Part shown: positions 9,720-22,088 of the stretch, piece by piece
Layout: each line of letters starts with the position of its first letter
Numbering within the stretch: the first letter of the stretch is position 1
Origin: Gracilaria gracilis
Taxonomy: Eukaryota; Rhodophyta; Florideophyceae; Gracilariales; Gracilariaceae
Direction: 5' to 3'
Assembly: GCA_030374805.1 (NCBI GenBank)
Contig: JARGSG010000072.1
Location: 62,001-126,000 of the forward strand
Length of the DNA stretch: 64,000 nt
The notes under the pieces: model-generated
Told to the model about the DNA's origin: nothing
Seen by the model: the letters and a program-made list of their open reading frames with translations, nothing else
Database searches by the model: none
Translations under genes and position numbers: made by a program

Positions 9720-12700
9720 TTAACCCACGATTGGGGTGCGCGATGACGCTTGGGTGTGACGGTTACTCCATTGTCGAACTTCCCGATTGGGATCCGGTAA
9801 ATCCGACGGCGGAGCGGGTGTTGGTACGACGCGGTCGCGTGAGATCCTTTCATGAAGGTCCTTGATATCCAACACGACAGTGTCCTTATCCAAAGCAATC
9901 ACTTTGAAAGGTCCCTCAGCAACTGGCGACAGTTTGTGCTTTGGTTCCTTTTCAGGATTGTAGTACTCCTTGCGGAGAAAGACATAGTCACCTGTTGTAA
10001 TAGCCTTCGGTAAAAGTAGACGGATTCGATTGTCGAAATTCTTCTTATACGCTAGTTGCGCGTTAGTCATAGATTACCGAGCGATCGGCTCCATCTTGGA
10101 TAACCAAGCCTTCCAAGTATCCTGGTATAACCGGTGCGACGGAAACGAATCCAACGTGGGTAGTGATTCGATAGCCACCGGAGGTGGAACTCTAGAGAGT
10201 ACCAACCCGAATGGCGAGAGTCCCGTAACACGGTGTACCTGCGTATTGTAAGCGTACGTAATAGCATCCGTATACAAATCCCAATTCTTGGGGTGGTCCG
10301 CCACATAAGCACGCAAAGCGTTTAGAATCGTGCGGTTAAACCTTTCAACTTTCCCATTACTCTGGGGATGATTTACTGTTGTAAACAGATTCTTCACATC
10401 GATAATTCGACACACATCTTGAAAGAATTTAACTGCAAATTGGCCTCCGTTATCGGATAGATGTTCCACGGGTGGTCTGTACACAAAGATCCAATGTCGG
10501 ACAAATGCCATAGCAACCGAGGCAGCGGTAATTGTCCGAAGCAGAACTGTACGAACCAGTCTGGAAAAACGATCTGTGATAACCAGAAGAAACTTATGAC
10601 CGCGAGCGGTTCGAAGTAAGGGTCTCAGAATGTCGATGACGACAAACTCCAAGGGAGCCCGAGCCGGGAATAAAGCTCACTTCTTCGAGTACTTCCAAAG
10701 TCGGACATTATTCTTACAGCATTCTGTTTATCCTCGCAGAACTTCGTAGCAGTCAAATGTCATGGCTGGCCAGTAGAAATCTTTCCGAAGATTAAGATAA
10801 AGCTTCCGGCCACCCGGGTGTGCACCAACTTTCACGTGATGTGACAAACGTAGTATTCTGCGTTGCAGAGAGTGAGGGACCACAATCTGTGGGTTCTTGT
10901 TCACAAATCTAACAAGATATCCCTGCTCGTTCTCCGCGAAGGGAATTTGAAATCCTCTGTTGAGGCGAGAACGTATCTGCGTGCAGAAAAGGTCAGTCTG
11001 TTGCTCATAAATCATCCCTTCAGAAGCAATCGGAATAAAAGACCCCTGCGGGGGATCCGCAGGTTCGGTCGCCATAAAATGGTCGCAAAGGTCGTCATCC
11101 AACAGTTCAACTTCACCTTTCTCGGTCGACATCATGAAACACGGCATATCCGTTTCTTCCGACGCATCGGCATCAGCATTAGTTCCCAGGCGGGATAACG
11201 TATCTGCTCTGCAGTTCAGGTTGCCCTTCTTGTAACGGATTTCGAAATCGAACTTAGGGAGTCTCAAATTCCATCGCATCAAGCCACCCGAAGGTTCGGT
11301 AATTTCCATGAACCAGCGTAAGGCAGAATGGTCGGTGTATACCACAAAGTGGTTTCCCATCAAATATGGTGGAAGAGTCGACAAAGCCCACACGACGGCT
11401 AAATATTCTTTCTCAGATACTGAGTAGTTCTTTTCGTGTACGCGCAACGTTCTTGACCAATACCCAATTGGGCGCCTTATACCGTCTTCGGTTGTTTGAA
11501 AAAAGTGCACAACCAACTTGGTACGCGCTAGAATCGGTGTCCATCGAGTATTGTAACCCAGGGGTGGGAAGAGCCAAAACTGGTGGTGACGGTACAGCAT
11601 CCACTAAGGATTTGAAAGCAGCAGATTTTGCTTCGCCGAATAGTTCCAGTTGTACTGGCTGTCTCTTCTTCAGAAGTCGATTCAGCGGGGCTGATATCTC
11701 TGCGAAATTCGGTACGAGCCGACGGTAGACATTACAGAGTCCCCATAATGAACGGAGTTCCGACTGCGTACGCGGGTGCTTAGCTTCCTTCAAGGATTTC
11801 AAACGAACCTCCTCAACGGAGAACTCACCAGGACGTATGACCTGACCAAGATATTTAACCGAGTCGGTAAAGAACTCACACTTCTTGAGCTTCAGCGTAA
11901 CACCTGCTTTGCAGAGAACCCTCATGGCTTCTCGGACGTGCTTCAAATGATCATCCATGTCGTTGGAATATACGATGATATCGTCCAAGTACACCAAACG
12001 GGTTTTCCACCTAAATCCTGCTAAGAGTATGTCGATAGTCTGCTGGAACGTCGCGGGAGCATTTGTAAGGCCGAACGGCATCCTTTTAAAACGGTACAAG
12101 CCTTGATGGCAGACGAACGCCGTTTTGTCACGGTCCTCCTCCCGTATAGGGATTTTCCAATTAACCCAATTAGCATCAAGGGCTGTAAAGACATTGGCGC
12201 TCCCAAGGGATTCAATATATTCATCCATTCGTAGAATAGGATAAACATCCTTGACAGTAACCGCGTTCAAGCGGCGGTAATCAATGCAAAATCTCCATGC
12301 ACCATCCGGCTTCGGAACATGAACTACCGGTGATGCCCACGGGGATTGAGCCCTTTTGATTACCCCTGCTTTCATTATCTTCTCAACCTGAGATTTCTCT
12401 TCAATCCGAGCTGTCGGCCCAGCCGTGTAAGGGTGTTGATATACAGGCCGAGTGTTCGGATGCAGATCAATCCGATGTTTAATTACAGCGATTTTCCCGA
12501 GGGAACCATCCCACATCTGGGTGAACTCACGTAACATATCGCATAATCCGTAACGATGTGTGTCTCTGGCACATGCGATAATTCCAGGTCTTCCAATTCC
12601 TTAATAGGATCCTTCTCAATATCTCCAGGGAAGAAAGCATTCTCAACAGGCTTCTGTCCAGAATCTGGTTTCTCGGAATCCACTGAGGTGGTCGCGGCGT

Positions 12701-13616
12701 TATCAGTCAACATCGTCGCCACGAACTCATCGTTCTCCCCCTCCTTAGGGTCGTTGTCACCGAGAACTTCGGAAAGGGTCACCTTCGTAGGTACGATCAC
12801 CGTATGATGCGGTAGCACAGTTCCAATAACTTGGTTTTTAACTAAACTCTGAGGAGTAGATCCAAGATTGGCGATCAATACCTTAAAAGGTTTCCCAGGT
12901 TCCACTTGAACAACACAGTTAGAAAGAGCCAATTGGCGCGAGTCGTACAAGGATTGCGGGGGTTGTAAAACCCGTAAACCATGTTGGTCCGACGTAACGT
13001 GTACCAATACTTGGGATTCAGGCGGATGCTGTAAAGACCGTGCACAACGGAGACGATTAGACCTAGCATCCACGTTTGGAACTTCCTGTGCGACAGGTAA
13101 AGGAAACTGCTTTCGCAGCGCTTGGCGCAACGACTTCCTAACAATAGGTACGGTAGAACCGTTTTCCAATTCCACAATTCTTGCACGTGGCCTAATAGCT
13201 TCGACGAATCGATCACAGAAATCATAACCCAGTATAACTGGTGCTGCAAGCGACTCGCATACAACAAATTCCAATTGGACCAGAAAGTCACCAAGTCTCA
13301 CATCGAGATTCACAAAACCAGCCGTTCATAACGGGTTGTTGTTCGCATCGGCGATATCCAAAGATGGACCTTGACGAACTAAAGACAGTATCGACTGAGG
13401 CAATAACGATTGAACCACGAAGTTGGGACCGGCACAGGTATCTAGAACAGATAACTGTCGAACCATATAATGATTCGAGAGGCCTAAGTCAGCGTAAACT
13501 TTGTAGTTTCGCTTGACCATGACCATAGCTCGATCCGGGAAACTTATATTACGAGACCACATCCACGGACGACGAATTACACCGAAGTGTTCAGAGCTCA
13601 CGTCTGAGTCAGCCAC
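9720..13616 (-). pseudogene. Ty3/gypsy pol (protease, RT, RNase H, integrase), broken
   Basis: Read from 13616 leftward. The protease carries VLDTCAGPNFVV, an LDTGA-type active site with Cys in place of Gly. Reverse transcriptase (12537-11413) has ASPVVHVPKPDG, the FTALDA block and the catalytic YLDD. RNase H follows (DTDSSAYQVG, YTDHSALRWF) and then the integrase H-H zinc region. The integrase core (10652-10074) has all three acidic positions in VIDIL, HLSDNGGQF and KVERFNR. The C-terminal region (10070-9720) holds GPFKVIALDKDTVVL. Lesions: in-frame TGA at 13326-13328; frameshifts near 12540, 11505 and 10690-10730; in-frame TAA at 10074-10076. The copy cannot make a full polyprotein. No chromodomain was found at its end. 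Confidence 0.92.
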
Positions 13617-13716
13617 GTTCCTCGAGAGGATTGAACTGAAGAGCGAGGCTTGGACGCCTCAGGCGCCAGAGTCCTCGACACTGCGGGCGTCCCTCCCGTT
13701 AGGGGGACTCCCGAAG

Positions 13717-14871
13717 TTAGTTTTTCGACGAAGTTTCCGCCTGGGTGGCGTTCCCTCCATCTGAGGCCTTACTAACCTCATTAGAATGAGTCGATGACGG
13801 TACCGACGGTGGTTTAGATGACATCCCCTGAGCGGGAGGCTGGGTAACCGATACCGGTAAGAACAAAGAGCGAACCTGTTGATACGTAAGACTCGGAACA
13901 CGAGCGCGCTCTTCCTCCGTTACGGACTCATACGCTTCGATAATTTCTGACATATCCTTAACCCAAAAGGTACAGTTCGGAGAAATGTGACCACGATGGT
14001 AGCAGATATGACAAATCATCGATATTCGATGTATTTGTTGGGGCCGTTGGTCCCCCTGACGCTGTCGCGTATTGCTCATCCAGCCGCGACGGTTCATACG
14101 CGTTTGGCCACTCGCGTGGGATAGCCTAGGCGTCTGTACATGATATTTTGCAGTATAGAGTGCCGGGTCTTCCCCTACGGATATAGAAGTAGACGGGAAC
14201 TCCGTAGACGGCCAGGACTGGCGTCCATCGCTATTAGCGAGATGCACGTTATCCGCGTCGCGGTTTTCCGTAGAACGACATACCAATGAAATGGATGGTG
14301 AAATTTCCATATGGAGTGCTTTAGAGTGGCGACCTCTATGACCCGAGCGGGCCCGCAAGGCGTCCACTTCAGCTTGGGCATACTGAACTAACTCCAAAAA
14401 GGAGATCTTGCGATTGGCTTCCCGGTGACGGGCTACCAAATTCCGTATTGCCGGATCCAGTCCATCACAAAATATTGTACATCTCTCCAACGAGGAATAA
14501 ACATTACCATAACAGTGGAAAGCCTTGTTCAACCGAGTTGAGTAAAGCGTTTCCGATTCTCCGGTCTTCTGTTTCGTATCGCGAAGAGCGAGACTAGTAT
14601 TCTGGATAGCATTACCAGTGGCATAGGACCTCAAGAGGTAGTGTACGGCTTCGGGCCAACACGTGACTTCTCTATCGGAGGATCGAGATGTACCGCGTAC
14701 AGCAGTAAACTGATCCTCCGCAGATCCTTTCAGGAAGTAAGGCAGGGCTACGAACGCCTGCGCGTCACTCATTCCGAGTATATCGGCTTCATTAACAAAT
14801 CTTGCCAAGAAATCCAGAATTAGAATCGGGTCTTCTCCACTGAACACGTGGTTTTTCAGCGTAAGATCCAT
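13717..14871 (-). CDS. Ty3/gypsy gag, capsid and nucleocapsid part
   Basis: A 384-codon frame whose first half is a helical retrotransposon capsid-like region (start MDLTLKNHVFSGEDP, typical of Ty3 gag). It contains one CCHC zinc knuckle, CHICYHRGHISPNC, spaced CX2CX4HX4C, in the nucleocapsid part, then a Pro/Ser-rich tail. The role is to package element RNA into virus-like particles in the cytoplasm. The start may lie further upstream, since a probable N-terminal extension is seen at 15738-15026 in other frames. The 3' end precedes the protease frame. Confidence 0.8.
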   Translation of the reverse strand: MDLTLKNHVFSGEDPILILDFLARFVNEADILGMSDAQAFVALPYFLKGSAEDQFTAVRGTSRSSDREVTCWPEAVHYLLRSYATGNAIQNTSLALRDTKQKTGESETLYSTRLNKAFHCYGNVYSSLERCTIFCDGLDPAIRNLVARHREANRKISFLELVQYAQAEVDALRARSGHRGRHSKALHMEISPSISLVCRSTENRDADNVHLANSDGRQSWPSTEFPSTSISVGEDPALYTAKYHVQTPRLSHASGQTRMNRRGWMSNTRQRQGDQRPQQIHRISMICHICYHRGHISPNCTFWVKDMSEIIEAYESVTEEERARVPSLTYQQVRSLFLPVSVTQPPAQGMSSKPPSVPSSTHSNEVSKASDGGNATQAETSSKN

Positions 14872-15025
14872 CCGTTTGATGCAATCTTAAACACGACCGG
14901 TGCCACGGGGAGTTCGATCTAACGACGAGTCGTCCAGTCGATAATATCGATACGATAACAGTTTCTCATAAAGTGGATTCGTAGCCTTCAACTCTTTCGA
15001 GTCCAACATGTTTCCTTCTCTTCAC

Positions 15026-15738
15026 TCAAGACAAAATTGCACCTTGTGAGGTATATGTAACCTTGGACCTAGTAGATTTCTCGTGACGACGACTGTATCT
15101 CTGGCGGGAGTCACCAGCCGACGACGACGTATAACTACTATCCGAGTCGGGGTTCTTAGAACCCATGTGGGTATTAAAACGCTTCCGGTGTTTAGACTTA
15201 CGCTTCCGAGATGATCGGTGTTCCGCATCACGTGAGTGAGCTTCTTCCTCCGCCTGGGCAGCCATTTCTTCGTCTGCACAAAAGGTAACTTCCACAGTGT
15301 GAAGTCGACCATCCATACTCATGAGTGGGTGCCTTAAAGTCTCGAACCGAGTATCCACGTTTGCAACGAAGGCAGTCGATTGTCCAAAACTTTCCAGAAC
15401 GGAATTAATATCCGAACGCATAGAGCGTAACTCAACAGCAAAACCCCGAGGCTGGGCATCGTCCAGGCGCACTCTAAGAGTTTCAATATCCCTAATATTC
15501 TCAGCATTTGAGTTTTGCAGGCACTTGACATAGTATTTCAACTCTTGGAGTTCTTCACGAACAGAATCCAGTCGGGTGGATATATCAGCGTTCCCCACAA
15601 CGGGGTAGCCGGTACATCCGGAGTACTCTCCAGTTCAACTGGCGTAGTGATTTCTCGACGAGATTTCGTGTCCGCTACTCGCAGTGGGCGCGTACCTTTA
15701 TCGGAGCATGCACTTGAACCCTGAGAAAAGCCAGCCAT
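15026..15738 (-). pseudogene. N-terminal gag extension or leader ORF, frame-broken
   Basis: Two overlapping minus-strand frames (15738-15538 and 15598-15026) appear to be one coding unit with a shift near 15580-15600. The second begins with a coiled coil (TRLDSVREELQELKYYVK) and ends in a Ser/Arg/Lys-rich basic region. It lies between the 5' LTR and the capsid frame and is probably the gag N-terminus, disconnected from 14871 by a stop and shift around 14890-15026. No enzyme motif is visible. Confidence 0.5.
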
Positions 15739-15932
15739 ACCAACAACGATTGGAACGGTTGACCACTACTGTAGAACTGACAGTACGAATTCCTAACAGG
15801 ATAAAAACGAATAATGTAAACAATCCGGATCGGAATCAACTCGCCACGCGACAGAAACGATCGGGATGATACCACAAACCAATCAGCAAAGCTGAGAATT
15901 CCAGTACCCGATTTCTAAGTCGAGAGACCTAA

Positions 15933-16744
15933 TGTAGAGCAAAGCCCGCGAACGGGAAGAACCATAGGGGTGTCCGAAATCCACTCCCTGAGGAGCTAGT
16001 CTGGCGATAGAGCCCTCGTGACTCCCAAGATGTGGATGTAACTCCACGGGAGATTCAGATAAATCAACGAGGTGTGAAACGAAGAATCTGGTAACGGAAT
16101 GACCAGAAGCGACCAGCAATTATATCGGCAGACGTGGCCCGCGAGTGCCACGCGCGGTATCCGGAGACGGATAGAAAAAGAGAACCCAACGGAAGGGCAA
16201 TACTCGTGAGACGAGTGTTACGAAAAGCAACAAAAGAACATCCAGTACTGGGGCGGAGAGGTGTACCTGGCAGGTCAGACAATAAACATAAATATGGGGA
16301 CCAGAACAAATAATAAACCAATATGGTATGCGTCGCAAAGCTTCTCTTCGGTGGAGCTGGTTGGATGACAAGGCCGTACGAACGGAGACTTCTCCAAGAA
16401 GGAGGCAAAGTAATCGCGCAAGCGATCAGAGTCAGGGCCGAACACGGGTTGAGTTTAGTGACACGGGAGCGAGCGCGAGCTCGCTCCGCCTAAGTACTGT
16501 ACCACTGTGTGGCCCAAAATGAATATCTAACTCTATCCAAATTGGATGCCACGTGTGGCACAATCGGCTTCCCGACATCAATGCAAATTAGGTGCGAAAA
16601 TTCTAAAATAATCCCTACCAAAGGAAGCCATGCTGCACAGTACGCACACGCGTCCAGCTCATAAGTAGCCAATTTCCCGCGAGGGATGACCGAAAACTGA
16701 TGAGTTTCCATCTTCTACAAAGGGCCAAAGTGCATTGCACTACA
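15933..16744 (-). repeat. 5' LTR of the first Ty3/gypsy element
   Basis: An 812-bp direct repeat of 5725-6535 with TGTAG...CTACA ends. The sequence immediately inside it did not resemble an initiator-Met tRNA primer site, so the primer is unknown. Confidence 0.9.
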
Positions 16745-16869
16745 TCTTTTTCTGATTTATGAAGAAACAAGAAGAAGCAAATGCTTCTTTGATATCGGAA
16801 CTAAAAAAATGTAAAGAAGAACTCCAGAAGACCCGCACAGTGCTGGAGCGACTGGTTGATAAATTCTGA
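16745..16869 (+). pseudogene. Harbinger-associated Myb-like gene, 3' part
   Basis: Just beyond the right LTR a frame encodes a lysine/glutamate-rich coiled coil (MKKQEEANASLISELKK, then TRTVLERLVDKF) ending in TGA at 16867-16869. It is the expected C-terminal coiled coil of the gene begun at about 5240, separated from it by the retrotransposon. It ends a few bases from the stop of the convergent transposase. Confidence 0.5.
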
Positions 16870-16876
16870 GCGAGAG

Positions 16877-17857
16877 TTAATCTGCGTTACAATCGTTCGA
16901 AACATAATAAAGTAGCGCATCTCTTTGCCTCTTTTCCGCTTTTGTTTCGGTGGTGACAATGGCGTGAAAGTCTTCCGGCTCATCTGGGGTTAAGTACACT
17001 TTACCGTCATCTCCGTCCTCTACGCAAAGATTGTGCAGCATTACCAACGCCAGGATGAGAACAACGATTTCAACCTCATGATGTAATTTAATGCCATTCT
17101 TTAAAACAGGAAAGCGATGTTTTGACATACCAAAGTCACATTCTATAGGCTTTCGTGTCTTTCCTGCCAGTTTATTCCACACTCGTAGCACAGGATTGGC
17201 GTTTTCCTCCGGCTCACTACAACTCTTCATCATGTTCTCATTTAACGTAAATGCACAGTCCCCCATCAAATAGGGACCAACTGGGACATTTGCAATCATC
17301 AAGTCTGGGATGTTAAATCCGAGCCATACCCCATTGGTAATGTTCCGTTTCAAAGCAGACCTTTCTTAGATAGTTGAATCACCGAGCACTCCTGGCTGGC
17401 CAATTTTCACATAAAGAAACATTCAATCCCCACTGACGACTGCAAAAAGTACTATGCTGGAATATCCTTTGTAACAAAGATATTCATAGTATTGCTCCTG
17501 AGGACAGGCCGGCCACTTGATGTGTGTCCCGTCAATGGCACTCATGCAATATGAGAGCCCACTGATGTCCCGAAATACCTTCATGGCCAAGGCGACGTTC
17601 TGTTCTTCAGCTGGAAACACTATTGTTTCACGATACTGTGTAGAAATGGATTTCAAAACGACACTAACAGCGGCACAAACAGTGCTCGGTCCAACTCCCA
17701 GCTGTGCTGCACCATTTTCACATAACACTCCACCCGTGTAGAGCAGAAACGCATCTACTTTGATTTCCGTCGGAAGAGCTTTGCGAAATTTGGAGTTGCT
17801 GCTTTCAATTGTGGGCCCGACGCCATTTGCCATAACCCGAAAGAGAGAGTACGGCAC
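16877..17857 (-). pseudogene. PIF/Harbinger transposase, two nonsense lesions
   Basis: One continuous minus-strand frame, interrupted only by TGA at 17423-17425 and TAA near 17370. Visible motifs: MSAIDGTHIKWPACP with the first catalytic Asp; YYEYLCYKGYSS; GQPGVLGDST, like the usual GxPGSxxDS; PYLMGDCAF with the second Asp; IECDFGMSKHRFPVL with the Glu; and LVMLHNLCVEDGD at the end. The frame stays open upstream of 17857 without a clear ATG, so the N-terminus probably extends to about 17960. The enzyme catalyses cut-and-paste transposition with its Myb-like partner at 5240-5724 and 16745-16869. The two point lesions suggest recent death. Confidence 0.85.
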
Positions 17858-18035
17858 GCGAAAGTTGCTTCACCAGGATGCGCTTGCAGTGAAATCTCTG
17901 GTTACTGCATAACTAAAGAACCATATTGGAGTATTGCGTCGAAGCTCTGAGAATCGTTCTTTGCACCGGCCAGGCCTCTCCCCGTAGAAGAGACAAGGGG
18001 GCATAACGGAACAGAAAAATAGTAGAAATTAAATA

Positions 18036-18305
18036 TCTGGGTGTCATACAACAGTAAAAATGAAACGTATGAAGGGTACAAAAAGAACCGGACCCCAGGT
18101 TTACGATCTACAAATCAAAGCAAGACTTCCATAAACATTTGGGCTGCACTCGAAAAGAGTACAAATGAAATGTCTGGGTGTCATAAAACAGTACAAATGG
18201 AACGTATGAAGCGTACAGAAAGAACCAGAACCCAGGCTTACGATCTACAAATCAAAACAAGACTTCCATAAACTTTTGGGCTGCACTCTATTTGTGTTCT
18301 TTTTG
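18036..18305. repeat. 137-bp direct tandem duplication
   Basis: Two copies of about 135-137 bases, 18036-18172 and 18173-18305, each beginning TCTGGGTGTCAT and ending near GGGCTGCACTC, with scattered differences. They lie just outside the Harbinger transposase and may be subterminal repeats of that element. Confidence 0.8.
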
Positions 18306-19826
18306 TACTATTGTTTGTACGAAAAGAGTACAATTAGATTACAAAGGAAATTGAGGCCAGAAAAGTCATTGTTACGAGAGTGATATGTCAGATTGGAGTA
18401 CATGTAGATTACAAGAGAATTGCAAAACAAGGATGTCAACGCAAATAAATGTGTTCTCTTTGTAGTCCTATATCGCGGCATGTTTTTTCAAGGATCCAAT
18501 GTAGTCATTAGTGCGGTTGATATTGCTTGCGTTGATGTTGCGACACTCGCAGCCACATTTCCAACAGCACCGTCATCGTCGGTTATTGCATTCGCAATTG
18601 CGATTGCGAGGCCTCGGCGACGGTGATAGTCCATGTACGAGAAGGTGCGCGTGGGTAGATTGTGGTTCGGGAGATGGGGTCACTTCATGGCGACCCCAAA
18701 ATAAGGGGGATTTTGGATCGCTCTAGAAGTGTCCTAGGAAATGGGAAATCTCGCAATTGCTGGGTACTTTAGACAGTATACACCTTGAAATTCTATGTGT
18801 AGAAAGGGCCTTAACAAGCTGGAGAATACGGGAAATTGCATATATAACGAAAGTCTTTACAAATAGTTGTCCGCAACCAAAACATCACTGGCACTCCAAC
18901 AAAAGAATGAGCTGTAAAACAAATATTTTACTAACAGCTCGAAGAGCAAACAAGACTTTTCATGTAATCCCACAAAACGAACTTCAAGCACTCCACTGTA
19001 CATTCGAGGGAGTTCAAATAAGATTCAGAAGTAATTCTCTTCCGTTCGCATATGAATAAGAAAAATGAAATGGCAAAATACCCATACGTTTTCCCAATCA
19101 ACAACAATAACACAGTATGTAAATCTATATAACTGCTCATTCTACTTATTCATGAACCCTTGATCATCATGTACTATCTGACGGCTTAAAACCGTAACAA
19201 AAAGACCAGTAAACCAAAAAAACCGAAGAAATCAAAGACTGAAACTAAATCTTTAGCAACCACACTTTGTGAACTCAAATATTAGGATTCTCTACAACAA
19301 AAAGAAGTCTCCGTTTTCTGTAGAAAGTAGTGTAAGATTCGCAACTGCGTGAAAACATGAAGAATCACAAGCTCTATTGTGCGTGAATCTTGATGATAAA
19401 ACTCTGAACTGTTTCATTCCTCCGTTTGCTTTCTCGTGAAGAGCGCTAATAATGGCACAAAAGCGATTTTCAGCTTCAATTTTGTCTTCTTTTGCGACAT
19501 CGTTCATCTTTTTAGCCTCCATCAGCAACAGCATATTACTCATCACGTAGTCTGTGTTTCATTTCGCCTTGAAAACTCTTCAAGTCTGTGTACAAGCCGC
19601 AATCATATGGACCGTTGACCTACACTAGATTTCCTTGATACACACTTATTCCCAGTTCATAGCGCAGTCCAGGACCATCTCATTTGTGTGAATACCAAGA
19701 AGAGCTGAACGGAAATGGCTCAAATATACAAAAATCACTACCATCAATAGACACAAAACAGTTATTGTGTGCTTGAATGCTGCCAAATCTAGAATTCCAA
19801 TGTGTCTGAAGTACTGAAATAGTAAA
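18306..19826. other. No recognised gene
   Basis: AT-rich sequence with several GTAC/TTGTAC-containing motifs near 18310-18410, perhaps the end of the Harbinger element. A minus-strand ORF at 19546-19292 (84 codons) has a charged helical N-terminus (EAKKMNDVAKEDKIEAENR) similar in style to coiled coils of Harbinger partners, but this is weak. Confidence 0.3.
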
Positions 19827-20641
19827 TGTAGTGCAATGCCCGCAAGCGGAAAGACACCAGAATACGTTCGGATCTTCCTCTCACGAGGCAAACCCAGCAG
19901 TAGAGCCCTTCCAGGGATGACACGACTAAGTCAGATGTAAGGCCGAGATCAACCCTCACGACCAGCGTAGAAATTTGAGACAAGAATGTACTCCGCGTGA
20001 GCGGTGTGGTTGTGTTATTCTTCAAGGAGGCAAAGTGTTCACAGTGTGGCGGGTGCGACGCGGTGTCAGCACAGGCCGCGGGTCGCGGGGAGCAACCCAA
20101 AACGGAAAGAGAAAAAACGGGGGAGTCACGAGTGTGACCAAAGAAACGGCAAAGCCGGAGGGCACCTTATACAAAAGCGAACACGACAATAGTTGGTAAA
20201 TACTCCCAGCAATGGGTTCTTTTAGGTTACGCAGGCGGATAGACAGCCCGTTAGCGATGGCGTATCTCTCCGAGGAGGAGTAGAATACGGAAGAAGGCGA
20301 AGAAGTCTAGAGCCAACCCTGGTTGGGGACGTTTACTGAATGGCAGGGGCTTGGCGCCCTGGCACTATATAGTATAGTAACATCCCTACAACTAGGAAAA
20401 AACTATCAAATAAATATCTAAAACACCAGCAATGCTGTGCCAACCATCCCTTGCAAGGGTTCCACACGTGTTCAAGTCACACCCAAATTGGGGCTGCGGC
20501 GCGAGTGCCCGTGTGTACCGTGCACACTATGCACACCGTGTTGCGGTAGACAACCCGCATATAGCGGTAGTAACCCTCACCCCGCGCAAGCGGAAAACCC
20601 ACCAAGTCGGTGAAATATCCCTTGAGGGGCGTTGCACTACA
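19827..20641 (-). repeat. 3' LTR of the second Ty3/gypsy element
   Basis: In element orientation it starts TGTAGTGCAACG after a polypurine tract and ends at a CA 815 bases later. Only one copy is in the window, so the borders rest on the TG...CA ends and on likeness to the other element's LTR starts. Confidence 0.75.
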
Positions 20642-20656
20642 TCTCCCCCTCCTAGG
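20642..20656 (-). other. Polypurine tract
   Basis: On the minus strand CCTAGGAGGGGGAGA immediately precedes the TGTAGTG start of the 3' LTR. Confidence 0.7.
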
Positions 20657-22088
20657 CGCAAACGCGTCTAGGTGATGACGGATGCAGCGCCGATCCAGCC
20701 CCGTAGTCCACCACTTACCCATCGCATCGGATTGCTTCCGTTTCGCGGTGATGCGCCCGCAATCGCCGACTACCAGTTGCGTAGCCAGCGGCACCTCCAA
20801 CAGCTTCCTTGTCCTCGTGACCGACTTCCTCTACCACGTCCAGGTGCTGTCCCTGCTTTGCAGGTCTGTTACTCATACTGTGGGATGTCCAGCTGAGAAC
20901 CGAAACGCTCTACTGCAGTGGTTCACAACAAATACAGTGTTTCACACTATGTGGGTTGTCAGCGTCCCTCCTTCACGTACATCCCACTTCCTTCCATTCC
21001 TCTACCACTTTCATGAACGTTCCCTGCTCTGCAGGGCTTGTACTACACAGTGCGATAGCTGGCTTCGGGCGGAGATGTTCCACTACAGTGGTTGCCAAAA
21101 TATCACTAGTATCCCTCTTCCTCGAGGTGTCGCATCCCACAAGTGGGTGTGAGAACCATTATGCGCATCCGTCGCTGCGTGCCGTAACCCTGAGAGAGTG
21201 TTTAGCTCGTTACGAGATCTAAGTCTTCCCGCTTGAAGCGATTTCATCCCCTACAACACACTCGATAGAGGTCTCGTACTGTACCGAATTTGGGAAGTCT
21301 CATAACTTTTGAACCAGTCATGCTGTGAACACACCCTATATGTCGGCCAACTTTTCTGCTTCAGAGCGTCTTTTTGAGACGCATGTCGTGGGGATTAAAG
21401 ATCTCTAAGTGGAAAAACGCGACCCACTTCAGCTCGACGAAAAGCATTCCAAAATTTGAATGTCGAAATGAAATGATATCGTAACCTCAGAACTATCCAA
21501 GATGCCCAGGATCTGTCTTCACCAATGAAATCAAGCACACCCAGAATAATCTGGGGCAAGATTTTTTTGAAAACGGGGAAGGATTTCCAGAGATAAGGGA
21601 TTGTCGCAAAAGTCCGCCTCATGGTACTGTAGAGGCGACACACCCGATCCCCGGGAACTTCGACCGTGACAAACGGAAACGCATCAGCCTACCACCATGT
21701 TATGCGAATTTCAGACGTGCGTTACAACGGTTGCAAGGCAACGTGCACCACCCGATGACGGGGCGAAAGAACCGGGTGATCCGAGTTGAACATCCATCCA
21801 AGATGGCAATGTAGAAGTGCCAGCACAATAAAGGCACAATTCGAATGGTGTAACCGGAAAGAATACACCTTTTCGATGGGGAAAACCGTAAATGCGGATC
21901 CAGAGAACCAGCAAGCTGGATGAAAACCCCATCAGAACGAAACTGAGTAAAAGGGGTTATTAACCCGACTAAGTCGGACTACAACTCAAGAAGTGCGACT
22001 GCGTGACACCACACCAGGTGAGCTCCACTCCCGTACTAAACGGCATTTTAATTATTTTTAACTTCTTCTTCCGCAATAGCGGTGGCCA
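20657..22088. other. Region between the polypurine tract and the chromodomain gene end
   Basis: About 1.4 kb without a recognised gene. A plus-strand ORF at 20682-21152 has no domain. Two loosely similar 100-base blocks (near 20830-20930 and 21000-21100, both with CCCTGCT...GCAGG...CAGTGGTT) hint at an old tandem duplication. No counterpart of the antisense ORF at 6607-8181 is seen. Confidence 0.35.

Larger units (their letters stand above)
5725..16744 (-). mobile_element. Ty3/gypsy LTR retrotransposon, full-length but defective
   Basis: Two direct LTRs (5725-6535 and 15933-16744; about 97-98% alike by eye) bound an 11-kb element whose gag and pol read on the minus strand. In element orientation the LTR starts TGTAGTGCAATG and ends CTCTACA. 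The polypurine tract lies just before the 3' LTR (plus-strand 6536-6550). Gene order is gag, protease, reverse transcriptase, RNase H, integrase, as in Ty3/gypsy. An extra antisense gene sits between pol and the 3' LTR. Flanks do not show a clean 5-bp duplication (tgtct left, tcttt right). It is inserted in the Myb-like gene of a Harbinger element. Confidence 0.92.
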
